Source: Syntrophobacteraceae bacterium
GTDB lineage: Bacteria; Desulfobacterota; Syntrophobacteria; Syntrophobacterales; Syntrophobacteraceae
Length of the DNA stretch: 64,000 nucleotides
Direction of reading: 5' to 3'
NCBI GenBank assembly: GCA_025453975.1
Contig: JALOPI010000028.1
Span: 1-64,000 of the forward strand
Shown: positions 49,054 to 58,529 of the stretch, one piece after another
Layout of the letters: each line of letters begins with the position of its first letter
How positions within the stretch are numbered: position 1 is the stretch's first letter
Notes under the pieces: model-generated
The model's database searches: none
What the model was told of the DNA's origin: nothing
The model's input: the letters and a program-made list of their open reading frames with translations, nothing else
Made by a program: the position numbers and the translations under genes

Positions 49054-51690
49054 TTAGAAAAACGCACCTGCTGAAAATTGCCACTGGTAGGGGTCTTCAC
49101 CTTCCCTGCGGTCCAGGTTGTAGCCCCATTCCAGTCGCAGAGGCCCGAGGGGTGAATTCCAGCGGAGCCCCACACCTGCATCGTAACGCCAATCGATATC
49201 CCAACCGCTTTCCGCCGCGTTGCCCACATCGAAGAACACCACACCGCGCACACCCATCTGCTCATACACCGGGAAAAGCAGCTCGGCGTTGGCTTCCACG
49301 TACTGCAGACCTCCCACGACGCTGTTGCCTTTCTTCGGTCCCACATCCCCCCATTTGAAGCCGCGCAGCGAGTTGATGCCTCCCAGGAAGAAGCGCTCGT
49401 AAATGGGCACCGCCGAGTCGTCCGGCCGACCTTCCAGCTCCCAGATCTGGCCCACCTCACCCCGGACGTAGCCCACGAACTTCCAGATAATGGGGAAGAA
49501 CCATCCGGAATGGAGCTCTGTCCGGACGAAATCGCTTTCACTGCCCAGGAAGGCGGCCGAGAGCTCCGTCGTGAGGCTGGTCACCCCGCCCCGCGTGGGC
49601 AAAAACGGGTGGTCCGTGCTGTCCCGCTCGACGCCCAGGGTGATGCTGCTCTTGAGGAACTCTCCCTCCTGGCTCTGAAGGTATGCGGAAGAGCCCGACT
49701 GAATGTCCGTCACCTCCGCGTTCTCCAGCGTGTAGTACAAGGTGAGCTTGCTGTAGTTTCCGAAGAGAAATCCAGAGCGGATACGTCCGCCCACGGCATC
49801 CTTGTCGAAATCCGTGTACTCGCGCGCCCAGTTGTACAGGTCGACTCCCAGGCTGATGGGCCTGTCGAAAATCCAGGGCTCCGTGAAGCTCCCCACGAAC
49901 CGGCTCGATTCCTGCCCCAGGTGACCCTTGAACGCCAGGTACTGACCGCGCCCCTGAAAGTTGCGCTGGGTGATCTCGCCGCTGGCAAAAAAACCGTCAT
50001 CGGACGAATAGCCGCCGCCCACGCTGATGGTGCCCGTGAACTTCTCCTTGACCTTCACCAGGAGGTTCATGATCCCCTTCTGCTCGCTCTCCGTGGGAAC
50101 GATCTCCACCTGCTCGAAGAAGTCCAGCTTCTTGAGCCGAGTGAGACTCTTCTCGAGCTTGGTCGAGCTGAAGGTATCGCCTTCGTTGAGCTGCATCTCC
50201 CGACGGATCACCTTGTCACGCGTCCTGGTGTTGCCCGTGACGGTGATGGTTCCGATGCGCGTCTTCTCTCCGCGTCGAACGGAGTAATCCACCTCCGCGG
50301 ACTTCTGGGCAGGATCCCTCTGCACCTTGGGATCCACTTCGGTGTAGGCGTACCCTTCATCCATGTAGGCCCTGGAGATGAAGTCCACATCCTTTCTCAA
50401 GCCCTCCCGACTGAAATAGCCCGAGGACTCCAGCTCGAGCTTCCCGGCCAGCTCCTGTTCTCCCTCGTAGCTGTCGCCGCTGATGTTGACGGTCTTGACC
50501 TTGTACCGCTCCCCTTCCTGAATGGGCACCTCGATGTGAAACCCGTCGTCCTGGCGAGTGACTTCCGGCGTGCCCACCTTGGCGTCCATGAAGCCCTTGT
50601 CATGGTAAAATACGGTGATGCGATCCACATCACTTTCGAGGATATCCCGCTGCAGGACTCCCCGCTCGGTGAACATGGAAAAGATCCAGTCCTTCTGCTT
50701 GGTCTGCATGACGCCTCTCAGCTTCCTGGCCGAAATGTTCTTGTTTCCCGTGAAGCTGATCTTGCTGATGTAGACTTTCTTGTTCTCGTCGATCTGGAAT
50801 GCGACGAGGGCCTTGCGCGGGTCCTGGGGGAACGTGATGCTGCTCTTGACTTCCGCCGCGAAGTAGCCCTTCTGCTGGTAAAGCTTGAGGATCTTCTGAA
50901 CGTCGTCGTTGACCTGGCTGCGGGAAAGCAGCGCGAAGGGCTTGGTGCTGATGGCCGCCAGGAGATCCTTGTCCTTGAGCTTTTTATTGCCGGACAGCTT
51001 GACCTCGGAAACCGTCGGATTTTCCTGGACCACGAAGGTGAGCACCTTGCCCGTCGGGCCATCGGTCACCTGAGCATCCACGTTCTCGAAGTAGCCCATC
51101 TTGAAAATGGTCTTGATGTCCTCGCTCAGCACGTCGGGGCGGAGGACCTCCCCTGGCTTGCTCTTGATGTTGAGCTTGATGGCCTCGGCCTCGATGCGGT
51201 CGTTGCCGCGCACCTGGATCTCGCCGATGACTCCCTTGGCCATCACATGCACCGACATCTGCTGGACGAGGCTCTTGGTCGCCGAGGCGAGATTCTCCGC
51301 TCCCGTCTCCTCGACGAAAAGGCTCTGCGTGCGCCTGGCCCCCAGGACGTCCACCAGTTTGGCGTCCAGGCTGATGGTGCTTCCGATCTGGTTATAGCTT
51401 CCCAAAAGGGCATACTGGGCGTTCAGCCTCCCCGCGACGGATCGGGCCTGCCCCTCGGATTGCACGGGCGACGAGCGGAGCCCCCGATCGATGGAGGCGG
51501 AATCCACGACCCGGATGCCTTCATCATTCATCTGGGCGGTCAACAGATCCTGAATGGCATTCTGGACGCCGGCCCGGTTCTCCGCAGTGTTGACAAGGAA
51601 CGGCAGAACAGCCACTTTCGGAGCCTGCTCCTGGGCCCACGCCCCGGAGACCATGACCAACAAGCACAGCATCCAAGCCCACTTACGCAT
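49054..51690 (-). CDS. bamA: Outer membrane assembly factor BamA with extra N-terminal FlgO/TolB-like domain
   Basis: About 878 residues. Signal peptide (WAWMLCLLVMVSGAWA). The extra domain (about 25-150) begins PKVAVLPFLVNTAENRAGVQ with DLLTAQMNDEGIRVVDS and YALLGSYNQIGSTISLDAKL, like FlgO/CsgG/TolB-N folds. Five POTRA domains follow (IGEIQVRGNDRIEAEAIKLN onward), then the 16-strand Omp85 barrel (GGGYSSDDGFFASGEITQRN; FFLGGINSLRGFKWGDVGP with the VRGF/LRGF tip) ending in Phe. Start fixed by GGGGAGTGAGTTC before ATG 51690. Inserts beta-barrels, including the porin and TpsB here. Confidence 0.93.
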   Translation of the reverse strand: MRKWAWMLCLLVMVSGAWAQEQAPKVAVLPFLVNTAENRAGVQNAIQDLLTAQMNDEGIRVVDSASIDRGLRSSPVQSEGQARSVAGRLNAQYALLGSYNQIGSTISLDAKLVDVLGARRTQSLFVEETGAENLASATKSLVQQMSVHVMAKGVIGEIQVRGNDRIEAEAIKLNIKSKPGEVLRPDVLSEDIKTIFKMGYFENVDAQVTDGPTGKVLTFVVQENPTVSEVKLSGNKKLKDKDLLAAISTKPFALLSRSQVNDDVQKILKLYQQKGYFAAEVKSSITFPQDPRKALVAFQIDENKKVYISKISFTGNKNISARKLRGVMQTKQKDWIFSMFTERGVLQRDILESDVDRITVFYHDKGFMDAKVGTPEVTRQDDGFHIEVPIQEGERYKVKTVNISGDSYEGEQELAGKLELESSGYFSREGLRKDVDFISRAYMDEGYAYTEVDPKVQRDPAQKSAEVDYSVRRGEKTRIGTITVTGNTRTRDKVIRREMQLNEGDTFSSTKLEKSLTRLKKLDFFEQVEIVPTESEQKGIMNLLVKVKEKFTGTISVGGGYSSDDGFFASGEITQRNFQGRGQYLAFKGHLGQESSRFVGSFTEPWIFDRPISLGVDLYNWAREYTDFDKDAVGGRIRSGFLFGNYSKLTLYYTLENAEVTDIQSGSSAYLQSQEGEFLKSSITLGVERDSTDHPFLPTRGGVTSLTTELSAAFLGSESDFVRTELHSGWFFPIIWKFVGYVRGEVGQIWELEGRPDDSAVPIYERFFLGGINSLRGFKWGDVGPKKGNSVVGGLQYVEANAELLFPVYEQMGVRGVVFFDVGNAAESGWDIDWRYDAGVGLRWNSPLGPLRLEWGYNLDRREGEDPYQWQFSAGAFF

Positions 51691-51803
51691 GAACTCACTC
51701 CCCATCACTCGCTGCCTGTCCATGGTTGATTCCGCCCCTTCATCAACGATCGATTGAATCCGCCCGCGCTGCAGATGCATGGCGCCGGCCGGGAAGCTGC
51801 CTC

Positions 51804-52541
51804 TCAAGATGCCGCTGCCGTACCTGGCCCGGCGTCCGGGTCTCGGTGGATCTCCTCCCGAAGCTGACCGTCCACCAGCCGGAGGGTGCGGTGCATCATG
51901 GAGGCGAGCTCATGGTTGTGAGTCACGATCACCATGGTCAGCTCGAGCTCCTCGTTCAAGCTCACCAGAAGCTCATGGAGCTTTCTCCCGGTCCGGGTAT
52001 CCAGGTTGCCGCTGGGCTCGTCCGCCAGGAACAGGCTCGGACGCAGCGAAAGGGCGCGCGCCACCGCCACGCGCTGCTGCTCCCCTCCCGAAAGCTCGCC
52101 GATGCGGTGGTGGACCCGGTTGGTCAGCCCCAGTCGCTCCAGAAGGTGCAGCGCGCCGTCCTTCACCTCCCTGTGCGGCTCACCCGCGATGAGCCCCGGC
52201 ATCATCACATTCTCCAGGGCATCGAACTCCGGAAGGAGATAGTGGAACTGGAACACGAAGCCAATGCGGCGATTCCTGAAGCTGGCGAGCTCCTTTTCCT
52301 CCCAGAGAAATACATCGCGGCCCCCGTAAAGCACTTTCCCGGATGTGGGGCGCTCGAGAGTTCCCAGAATGTTCAGCAGGGTCGTCTTCCCCGCTCCCGA
52401 AGCCCCCACGATGGCCACCCGCTCTCCCCCCCGGATCAGGAGGTCCAGGTCCTTGAAGAGCTCGATGGGCTGAGGCCCGCTGCCGAAAACCTTCGCCAGG
52501 CCCAGGGTCTGGACTTCGACGCGATGGCTCCCGTCACTCAT
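51804..52541 (-). CDS. lolD: Lipoprotein-releasing system ATPase LolD
   Basis: 245 residues. ABC ATPase: Walker [17 protein letters not shown]-loop [18 protein letters not shown], signature [15 protein letters not shown], Walker [13 protein letters not shown], switch VTHNHELA. The ATG overlaps the end of lolC by 8 bases. Drives lipoprotein release to LolA. Confidence 0.95.
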   Translation of the reverse strand: MSDGSHRVEVQTLGLAKVFGSGPQPIELFKDLDLLIRGGERVAIVGASGAGKTTLLNILGTLERPTSGKVLYGGRDVFLWEEKELASFRNRRIGFVFQFHYLLPEFDALENVMMPGLIAGEPHREVKDGALHLLERLGLTNRVHHRIGELSGGEQQRVAVARALSLRPSLFLADEPSGNLDTRTGRKLHELLVSLNEELELTMVIVTHNHELASMMHRTLRLVDGQLREEIHRDPDAGPGTAAAS

Positions 52542-53784
52542 ATCGAAGCGCTTCCGCAGGGTCCAGCTTCGCCGCCTGCCTCGAGGGGTAAATGGTTGCC
52601 AGGAGACTGATGAAAATGGCTGCCAGGGCAATGAGCCAGACATCCACCGCATTCACCTGAACCGGAAGCGTGGGGATGTAGTATACCTCAGGGGGCAGCT
52701 CGATGAACTTATACTTTTTCAGGAGAGCACACAGGGAAAACCCGCCGAAAAGCCCGAGAACGGTCCCCGAAACCCCGATCATCAAACCTTCCAGCACGAA
52801 AATCTTTCGAATCCTTGCCGTGGTGGCACCCATGGCCTTGAGGATGGCGATATCCCTCGTCTTCTCCATGACCATCATGATGAGCGAGCTCACGATGTTG
52901 AATGCCGCCACGAGGATGATCAAGGTCAGAATGATGAACATCACCACCTTTTCCAGCTTCAAGGCCGAAAAAAGACTGTGATTCATCTGCATCCAGTCCC
53001 GGACGTAAAAAGGATAAGCCAGCTGGGCCCGCAGCTTGTCCCCCACCTTCTGGGCATCGTAGATGTCGGTGAGCTTCATCTCGACGCCCGTCACCACATC
53101 GCCAAGCCCCAGGAACTGCTGTGCCGTGGCGAGGTCCACGTAGGCCAGCGTGTTGTCGAATTCATACATGCCGGACTGAAAGATCCCCACCACCTGGAAT
53201 AGCTTGCTCTTGGGCACCTGCCCCATGGGCGTCACCCGACCCACGGGGGAGATGATGGTCAGCCATTCCCCCTGGCGCACGCCCAGGTGATTGGAGAGCT
53301 CCTGGCCCAGGATGATGCCTGGATGGACTTCCGAATCGCCCTCCTGCCCGGGAGAGGGTTTTCGAATCAGGTCCTCCACGTTGCCGCGCTTCATGTTCTT
53401 CTGCAGATTCAGCACGCTGGAAGCGGTCTCGGGGTCGATCCCCCGGAGCACGGCCCCGGAGAAGCTCTTTCCCGAGCTGATCATCACCTGAGTGTAGATG
53501 AAAGGAGTGGCCGCCAAAACCCCTTCGGTCCCGCGGGCTTTCTCGGCAGCCTCCCGGTAATCGGCAATGGTTCCTCCAAAGCTGCCAATGACCATGTGCG
53601 AGGTGATGCCCAGGATCCGGCTCCGAAGGTCCTCCTGGAAACCATTCATGACCGCCAGAACCACGATGAGCGCCATGACGCCCACGGCCACCCCGGCAAT
53701 GGATATGAAAGTGATGAGCGAGATGAACGTCTGACGTCGCTTGGCCAGAAGGTATCTCAGGCTGACGAAAAGCTCGAAATTCAT
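52534..53784 (-). CDS. lolC: Lipoprotein-releasing system permease LolC/LolE
   Basis: 416 residues. MacB-like periplasmic domain between TM1 (TFISLITFISIAGVAVGVMALIVV) and three C-terminal TMs (MFIILTLIILVAAFNIVSSL; GLMIGVSGTVLGLFGGF; VWLIALAAIFISLLATIYPS). VVLAVMNGFQEDLRSRILGI and the ending PAEALRYE are typical. Only one permease gene is present, so it may form homodimers (LolF-like). Five bases after lysS. Confidence 0.93.
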   Translation of the reverse strand: MNFELFVSLRYLLAKRRQTFISLITFISIAGVAVGVMALIVVLAVMNGFQEDLRSRILGITSHMVIGSFGGTIADYREAAEKARGTEGVLAATPFIYTQVMISSGKSFSGAVLRGIDPETASSVLNLQKNMKRGNVEDLIRKPSPGQEGDSEVHPGIILGQELSNHLGVRQGEWLTIISPVGRVTPMGQVPKSKLFQVVGIFQSGMYEFDNTLAYVDLATAQQFLGLGDVVTGVEMKLTDIYDAQKVGDKLRAQLAYPFYVRDWMQMNHSLFSALKLEKVVMFIILTLIILVAAFNIVSSLIMMVMEKTRDIAILKAMGATTARIRKIFVLEGLMIGVSGTVLGLFGGFSLCALLKKYKFIELPPEVYYIPTLPVQVNAVDVWLIALAAIFISLLATIYPSRQAAKLDPAEALRYE

Positions 53785-53789
53785 GGGGG

Positions 53790-55280
53790 TCAGATCTTTT
53801 TCTCCGGCCGCTGGTGCGGAAACGGGATCACCTCCCGGATGGAAGAGGCGTCCGTGAACAGCATCACCACTCGATCGATCCCGATGCCCTCTCCGGCCGC
53901 CGGGGGCATGCCATATTCCAATGCACGGATGTAATCCTCGTCCATGAAATGAGCTTCCTCGTCGCCGGCCTGCCTGGCTTCGATCTGATGCTGAAAGCGG
54001 TCCCGCTGATCCCGGGGATCGTTCAGCTCCGAGAAAGCGTTGGCCATTTCCCGCCCCGCGATGAAAAGCTCAAACCGGTCCGTCACCGTGGGGTCGGCCT
54101 CGCACCGGCGCGACAGCGGCGAAACCTCAAGAGGATAGTGGCTGATGAAGGTGGGCTGGATGAGCTTGGGCTCAACCAGGTGGTCGAATACCTTGGTCAG
54201 AAGCTTCCCGTGGCCCTCGAACCTTTCCGCCCCCAGGCCCAGTGACCTGGCGATCTGGATCGTCTGCTCCGGGTCCGTCAGGGCAGCCATGGGGAGTCCT
54301 CCCACCTCGACCAGCGAGTCGATGAGCCGGTACCTCTGCCAGGGAGGCGCCAGGCTGATGCGGTGCCCCTGATACTCGACTTCCAGACTGCCACCGTTCA
54401 CGGCCATGGCGAGCTCGCCGAAAAGCTCCTCGGTCAGCGCCATGAGATCCTCGTAAGTGGCATAGGCCTGGTAAAATTCCAGCATGGTGAACTCGGGGTT
54501 GTGCTGCGTCGAAATGCCCTCGTTCCGGAAATTCCGGTTCAGCTCGAAGACCCGCTCGAAGCCCCCCACCAGCAGCCGCTTGAGGTAAAGCTCGGGAGCG
54601 ATCCGCAGGTAAAGGTCGATCCCCAGGGCATTGTGAAAGGTTTTGAAGGGCTTGGCCGTGGCGCCCCCGGGAATGGGCTGCATCATGGGCGTTTCCACCT
54701 CGAGGAACCCCTTCCTCGCGAGAAACTCCCGAATGGCCTGGATGATCCGTGCCCTTTTCCTGAAAATCTCCCGAACGGGCTCGTTGACGATCAGGTCCAC
54801 GTAGCGCTGCCGGAGTCGGATCTCAACATCCTTCAGGCCGTGATATTTTTCGGGAAGAGGCCTGAGGCTCTTGGTGAGGAGATAAAACTCCTTCACCTGC
54901 AGAGTGAGCTCATCGGTCTTGGTTCGAAACAGGGCTCCCGAAACGGAGAGGATGTCCCCGATGTCCAGCTTTTTGGCCAGCGCGTAGCGGTCCTTGCCCA
55001 CTTCGTTCTGCTGGAGGTAGATCTGCAGCTTTCCGCCCGAGTCCAGAAGGTGCATGAACGTGGACTTGCCAAAAGAACGGACGGCCATGATCCGCCCGGC
55101 GATGGTGAACGATCTGGGCTCGGCCTGCAGCTCCTCCGACGACTTGAGCCCGTATTCCTGGATGAGGTCGCCGATGTGGTGAGGAATGGAGAAGCCATTG
55201 GGGTAAAGCGGTGTGCCGTCCCGCTCGAGCTGTTCTGCCTTCTGCAGGCGCTCGCGCAGGACGAGGTTGAGATCTTCCAT
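53790..55280 (-). CDS. lysS: Lysyl-tRNA synthetase, class II
   Basis: 496 residues. OB-fold anticodon-binding domain (about 60-150), then class II motifs: motif 1 near FLEVETPMMQPIPGGATAKP, motif 2 FELNRNFRNEGISTQHNPEF with FTMLEFYQAYA, motif 3 GIGIDRVVMLFTD. Heads the Lol/Bam/Lpx run, as commonly seen in Desulfobacterota. No clear promoter read in the 250 bp upstream. Confidence 0.96.
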   Translation of the reverse strand: MEDLNLVLRERLQKAEQLERDGTPLYPNGFSIPHHIGDLIQEYGLKSSEELQAEPRSFTIAGRIMAVRSFGKSTFMHLLDSGGKLQIYLQQNEVGKDRYALAKKLDIGDILSVSGALFRTKTDELTLQVKEFYLLTKSLRPLPEKYHGLKDVEIRLRQRYVDLIVNEPVREIFRKRARIIQAIREFLARKGFLEVETPMMQPIPGGATAKPFKTFHNALGIDLYLRIAPELYLKRLLVGGFERVFELNRNFRNEGISTQHNPEFTMLEFYQAYATYEDLMALTEELFGELAMAVNGGSLEVEYQGHRISLAPPWQRYRLIDSLVEVGGLPMAALTDPEQTIQIARSLGLGAERFEGHGKLLTKVFDHLVEPKLIQPTFISHYPLEVSPLSRRCEADPTVTDRFELFIAGREMANAFSELNDPRDQRDRFQHQIEARQAGDEEAHFMDEDYIRALEYGMPPAAGEGIGIDRVVMLFTDASSIREVIPFPHQRPEKKI

Positions 55281-55528
55281 GCCGGGATGAATCCTCTCGT
55301 GAAACTGCTGTATTCCTGGGTAAAATGGTCAAAATCCCAAGTTGGAGAACGTTAGTTGATTTGCCTGGCAACGTCAAGATCATTCACCCCGTTCGGCAGG
55401 TGGTGTCGCGGGGCAGGGATGGCGCGTCCCTCAACCTGGCTCATGGGCTATCGGCCTGGCTGCGGGAGCCCATCCCCGTCACGCCGGCCAACCCCGGCCC
55501 CATACGCTCCGGGGCTCGATCCGCCAGT

Positions 55529-55693
55529 CTACTCCTTCTGCCTGCTCTTTGACATGCTGGTAAGGGTGAAGGCGATGATCAGGGCGGCCAGGACCAGGAG
55601 AACCCACTCACCGACCATGTATAGCTTGGCGATTCCGACGAGGAGAAGACAGATCCCCGCGACGAGACTCAACCACTGGGTGGAGCGACTCAT
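55529..55693 (-). CDS. Small two-TM membrane protein (54 aa)
   Basis: From ATG 55693 (GGGAGGGT upstream): two hydrophobic helices, WLSLVAGICLLLVGIAKLYM and WVLLVLAALIIAFTLTSM, with a basic C-terminus (KSRQKE). Function unknown. Located in the quiet stretch between lysS and the tRNA. Nothing else is identifiable in 55281-55528. Confidence 0.6.
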   Translation of the reverse strand: MSRSTQWLSLVAGICLLLVGIAKLYMVGEWVLLVLAALIIAFTLTSMSKSRQKE

Positions 55694-55906
55694 AACCATA
55701 CCCTCCCTGAAGAAGACGACGCAGTCAGACAACGGCTGCCGACGGAGGTCATCTCTATCGAGCTTTCGAGGAAAAGGCAAAGACAAACGCGCCCGGGCCA
55801 CGCCAAAAGGCTGGCCACATGGCTATTGACAACACGGAATGAAAGCGTCTATCTAATCGACGTTTCCCGTCCGAACGAGGCGGCCAAGGCCGCCTACACC
55901 TTCCGC

Positions 55907-55983
55907 GCGCCTGTAGCTCAGTTGGATAGAGCAACGGACTTCTAATCCGTGGGTCAGGGGTTCGAATCCCTTCAGGCGCGCCA
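55907..55983 (+). tRNA. tRNA-Arg (anticodon TCT)
   Basis: 77 nt with encoded CCA. Acceptor GCGCCTG pairs with CAGGCGC, D arm TAGCTCAGTTGGATAGAGC, anticodon stem ACGGA/TCCGT with loop CTTCTAA (anticodon TCT at 55941-55943), T arm AGGGG-TTCGAAT-CCCTT, discriminator G. All stems pair. Reads AGA/AGG codons, rare in this GC-rich genome. Confidence 0.97.
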
Positions 55984-55991
55984 ATAAATCC

Positions 55992-56029
55992 AATGGGTTA
56001 CGAGGATACCTTATGACCCATTTTCTTTT
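55992..56029 (+). terminator. Terminator of the tRNA-Arg transcript
   Basis: AATGGGTTA and TGACCCATT form the base of a near-perfect 14-bp stem (55992-56022, one mismatch, G-T pairs, ATA loop), followed by TTCTTTT. It lies 8 bp after the CCA. Confidence 0.85.
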
Positions 56030-56368
56030 GACGCACGCATTACGTGCGCGCGTTGGAATTCTACTCCGTACGTTTCCATCAAAAAAGACCACAATCTTTG
56101 CTGGCCATACATTCGCCCCTCCAAGGCAAAACGGACGCCAAGGCGTCCGTTTAATGCTAAAGACAGGACTCAGAGTTAATCATGGTTCCATGATCGCTTC
56201 GAGCAGCTCCTGGCTGATAAACTGACGAGTGTGAGTGACTCCCTGTGCTGCCATCGTTTCCCGCTGGGATGACTGACTTTCTGAAGAACAGATGGTGCCC
56301 CAAAGCATGAAATCTCACGAGACAGGGTGCCAAGGCTTTTTGAAATGGGATTCCGAGGGAAAGGTGGA
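56030..56368. other. Intergenic stretch after the tRNA; lower GC, hairpin only
   Basis: 340 bp with no supported gene. A short minus-strand frame (about 56255 down to 56184: MAAQGVTHTRQFISQELLEA, then IMEP, stop) looks protein-like but is only 24 codons and may be the relic of a lost gene. Confidence 0.35.
56129..56152. terminator. Perfect 11-bp hairpin, possible bidirectional terminator
   Basis: AAACGGACGCC (56129-56139) and GGCGTCCGTTT (56142-56152) with a 2-base AA loop, ending in TTT on one strand and AAA on the other. A terminator for reads in either direction, or a recombination relic near the tRNA. Confidence 0.5.
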
Positions 56369-57631
56369 ATGAAGCCAAAGATCTTCGATGTGATCATCGT
56401 CGGAGCCGGCCTTGCGGGCTTGAGCTGTGCTCAGCGGCTGGAGGCCTCAGGGGTCGATTTTCTCATTTTGGAGGCATCCGGCCGCATTGGCGGCCGCGTC
56501 AAGACCGACGAATTCGACGGCTTTCTCTTGAATCATGGCTTTCAGGTTCTGCAAACGGCCTATCCGGAGGCTCAGCGCATTCTGGACTATTCAGCGTTGG
56601 ACTTGAGAGCATTTCGTCCCGGTGCGGTATTCCGCATTGGGGGCCGCTTCCACACGGTGGCGGATCCCCTGCGTGCCCCCCGGCATTTCTTCCAGACCCT
56701 CGCCGCACCCATCGGGACATGGGGCGACCGCCTGCGCATGGCAAACCTGGCCCGGCGGCTCAATAAAATGAGCTCAGAGGAGATTTTTGCGGGACCCGAT
56801 ATCCCGACTCCGGCCTATCTCCGGGCGGAAGGCTTCTCTGATCGGATGATCGAGCACTTCTTCATACCATTCTTCAGCGGTGTATGCCTGGATCCGAAGA
56901 TAGGGGCTTCAAACCACGTCTTTCAATACATCTTCAAGATGTTTGCAGCGGGAGATGTCAGCATTCCCGCACGCGGTATGGAAGTGATCCCAAGGCAGAT
57001 GGCTGGCCGCATCCAACCCGGGGGGGTTCGCACCGGAGCCCGAGTCCAGGCTGTTGAAAAGGGCAGGGTGAGTCTGGAATCCGGCGAGGATTTGATGTGC
57101 CGCAAGATAGTTCTGGCCGTTGAGGCGCCTGAAATCGAGCGGTTGCTGGGCCTTCCGCAGCTGACAGCATCCTACGGCGAGCGCTGTCTCTATTTTTCAG
57201 CCGGCCGGCCCCCGATTCGAGAGCCTTTCCTGGTGATCAATGCCGAAGGGAGGGGGCCTGTCAACAATCTCTGCGTGCCCAGTCTGGCTGCTTCAGATTA
57301 TGCCCCACGTGGGCGTTCACTGATCTCCGTCACCGTCATCGGCGAGCAGGCTGCATCGGATTCGGTTCTGGAAAAGACCGTCAGAGACCAGCTCACCCAG
57401 TGGTATGGAAGAGCGGTGTATCACTGGGACCTGCTGAAGATCTATTCGATTCGCCATGCCCTGCCGGCCCAGCCGCCCCCCGCTGCAAACCCTGCCATTG
57501 CCGCCGGCGAGCTGCGCCCGGGAATCTTTGTCTGTGGAGAATACGGAAGCCTTCCCTCGATTCAGTGGGCTTTGATGTCGGGGCGCCTGGCAGCGGATGC
57601 GGTTTTGGCATCTAAGCCAGCCCATTCATGA
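56369..57631 (+). CDS. FAD-dependent oxidoreductase (amine oxidase/phytoene desaturase-like)
   Basis: 420 residues. Rossmann dinucleotide motif [20 protein letters not shown] (about 8-27) followed by [16 protein letters not shown], the FAD GG-doublet region. A C-terminal FAD motif is at [28 protein letters not shown] precedes ATG 56369. Substrate unknown; relatives occur with SDR, DUF1365/Cfa and lipocalin genes in stress-linked clusters, some of which (SDR, DUF2878, lipocalin) survive in pieces nearby. Its 3' end converges on and overlaps the SDR fragment. Confidence 0.8.
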   Translation: MKPKIFDVIIVGAGLAGLSCAQRLEASGVDFLILEASGRIGGRVKTDEFDGFLLNHGFQVLQTAYPEAQRILDYSALDLRAFRPGAVFRIGGRFHTVADPLRAPRHFFQTLAAPIGTWGDRLRMANLARRLNKMSSEEIFAGPDIPTPAYLRAEGFSDRMIEHFFIPFFSGVCLDPKIGASNHVFQYIFKMFAAGDVSIPARGMEVIPRQMAGRIQPGGVRTGARVQAVEKGRVSLESGEDLMCRKIVLAVEAPEIERLLGLPQLTASYGERCLYFSAGRPPIREPFLVINAEGRGPVNNLCVPSLAASDYAPRGRSLISVTVIGEQAASDSVLEKTVRDQLTQWYGRAVYHWDLLKIYSIRHALPAQPPPAANPAIAAGELRPGIFVCGEYGSLPSIQWALMSGRLAADAVLASKPAHS

Positions 57632-57833
57632 CCTCCGGCAGCCCCTCCAGGCGGCTCTGCGGCTCTCTCACATCGATGCCCACATGGCGCACTCTCTCGA
57701 AACCGGTCAGCCGATCATTGGTCCGCGACCCCACGTAAATTTCATGATTCTGTTCCATGAGCCTGCCGACGATCTCAAAACCGATTCCTGAACCGCCACC
57801 AACGACGAGATGAGTCCCAGCATCCAACTTCAA
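57612..57833 (-). pseudogene. Short-chain dehydrogenase fragment (N-terminal third only)
   Basis: 73 codons beginning at TTG 57833: THLVVGGGSGIGFEIVGRLM is the SDR NAD(P)-binding motif, followed by IYVGSRTND and VRHVGIDVREP. It stops at PEVMNGLA, where SDRs of this kind continue with the Tyr-x3-Lys catalytic half. The missing part is not found downstream, where the convergent FAD oxidoreductase lies. Probably a truncated remnant left by a deletion at about 57612-57631. Confidence 0.65.
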
Positions 57834-57920
57834 CTCTCCCCGAGCAGTGCTTCCATGCTGCTCTCGAAATTGAGCCCTTCCGACTGGATCGTCTTTGTCT
57901 TTCAGATCTGCGGAAAGACA

Positions 57921-58409
57921 TCAAGAGCCCTGACCCTCGTGACGCATTTCATCCTGGCGCATGGGCATGGAATCGATCAAGCGGAAGATCTCCTCCAGCC
58001 CGTTGAAATCACTTCTCCTGAGCTTTACGCCGCCGTCTTTGCCAACCAGAATCAGAGCAAAAGACCTTGGAGAAGCATCAAACCTCTTTCGAAGGGAATC
58101 GGCTGTCCGTGGGTCCAGCTCAGCGCCGTTCGTTCTGGATGCTCCGACCTCCAAAATCTCAAAGATCACCAAGTCCCGATCCTCCACCTCATTCCTCCGA
58201 GTCGAAATCTCACGCTGAAGAGCCGCAAACAAAGGATCGTCGCTCTGCGCGGCAAAGACAAGAAGCAACCGTTTCTTCCACTTGAACTGTTCAAAGTCCA
58301 TTTCCGATGGCTGGGCTGCACCGAGGGTCGCAATGGAGAACGCTCCGACCAAGGCGATGACCATGCAAGTGGCCGTCTTCAGGTCTGAAGACCCAAGCAA
58401 TGTATGCAC
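57921..58409 (-). CDS. DUF4174-domain exported protein
   Basis: 162 residues. Signal-like N-terminus (CMVIALVGAFSIATLGA) then the DUF4174 core: FKWKKRLLLVFAAQSDDPLF, DRDLVIFEIL, FALILVGKDGGVKLRRSDF and LIDSMPMRQDEM. A thioredoxin-like fold lacking CxxC. GTG start with AAAGGAG six bases before. Function unknown; usually found with oxidoreductases of this cluster type. Confidence 0.75.
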   Translation of the reverse strand: MHTLLGSSDLKTATCMVIALVGAFSIATLGAAQPSEMDFEQFKWKKRLLLVFAAQSDDPLFAALQREISTRRNEVEDRDLVIFEILEVGASRTNGAELDPRTADSLRKRFDASPRSFALILVGKDGGVKLRRSDFNGLEEIFRLIDSMPMRQDEMRHEGQGS

Positions 58410-58529
58410 TTCACACTCCTTTGCCGACTTGACTCAAATGAAGCGAGGCTGAGCTTGAAGCCTGCTCAGCGGGAGATTGGACGCCGTATGACCGGCCTCG
58501 AAGCGAGACGGGCAAAAAGGTTTCCGGGC

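Noticed and set aside
43927-51729. Plus-strand frames of 671 and 739 codons opposite lpxI-gfo and bamA
   Set aside because: Mirror-image frames of well-supported genes; low-complexity translations, no starts with ribosome sites.
55907-55983. Attachment site duplication at the tRNA-Arg gene
   Set aside because: No second copy of the tRNA 3' end and no integrase gene found in the window.
56184-56255. 24-codon minus-strand frame ending LLEAIMEP
   Set aside because: Protein-like but too short, with no ribosome site or homologue I recognise; noted only as a possible relic.
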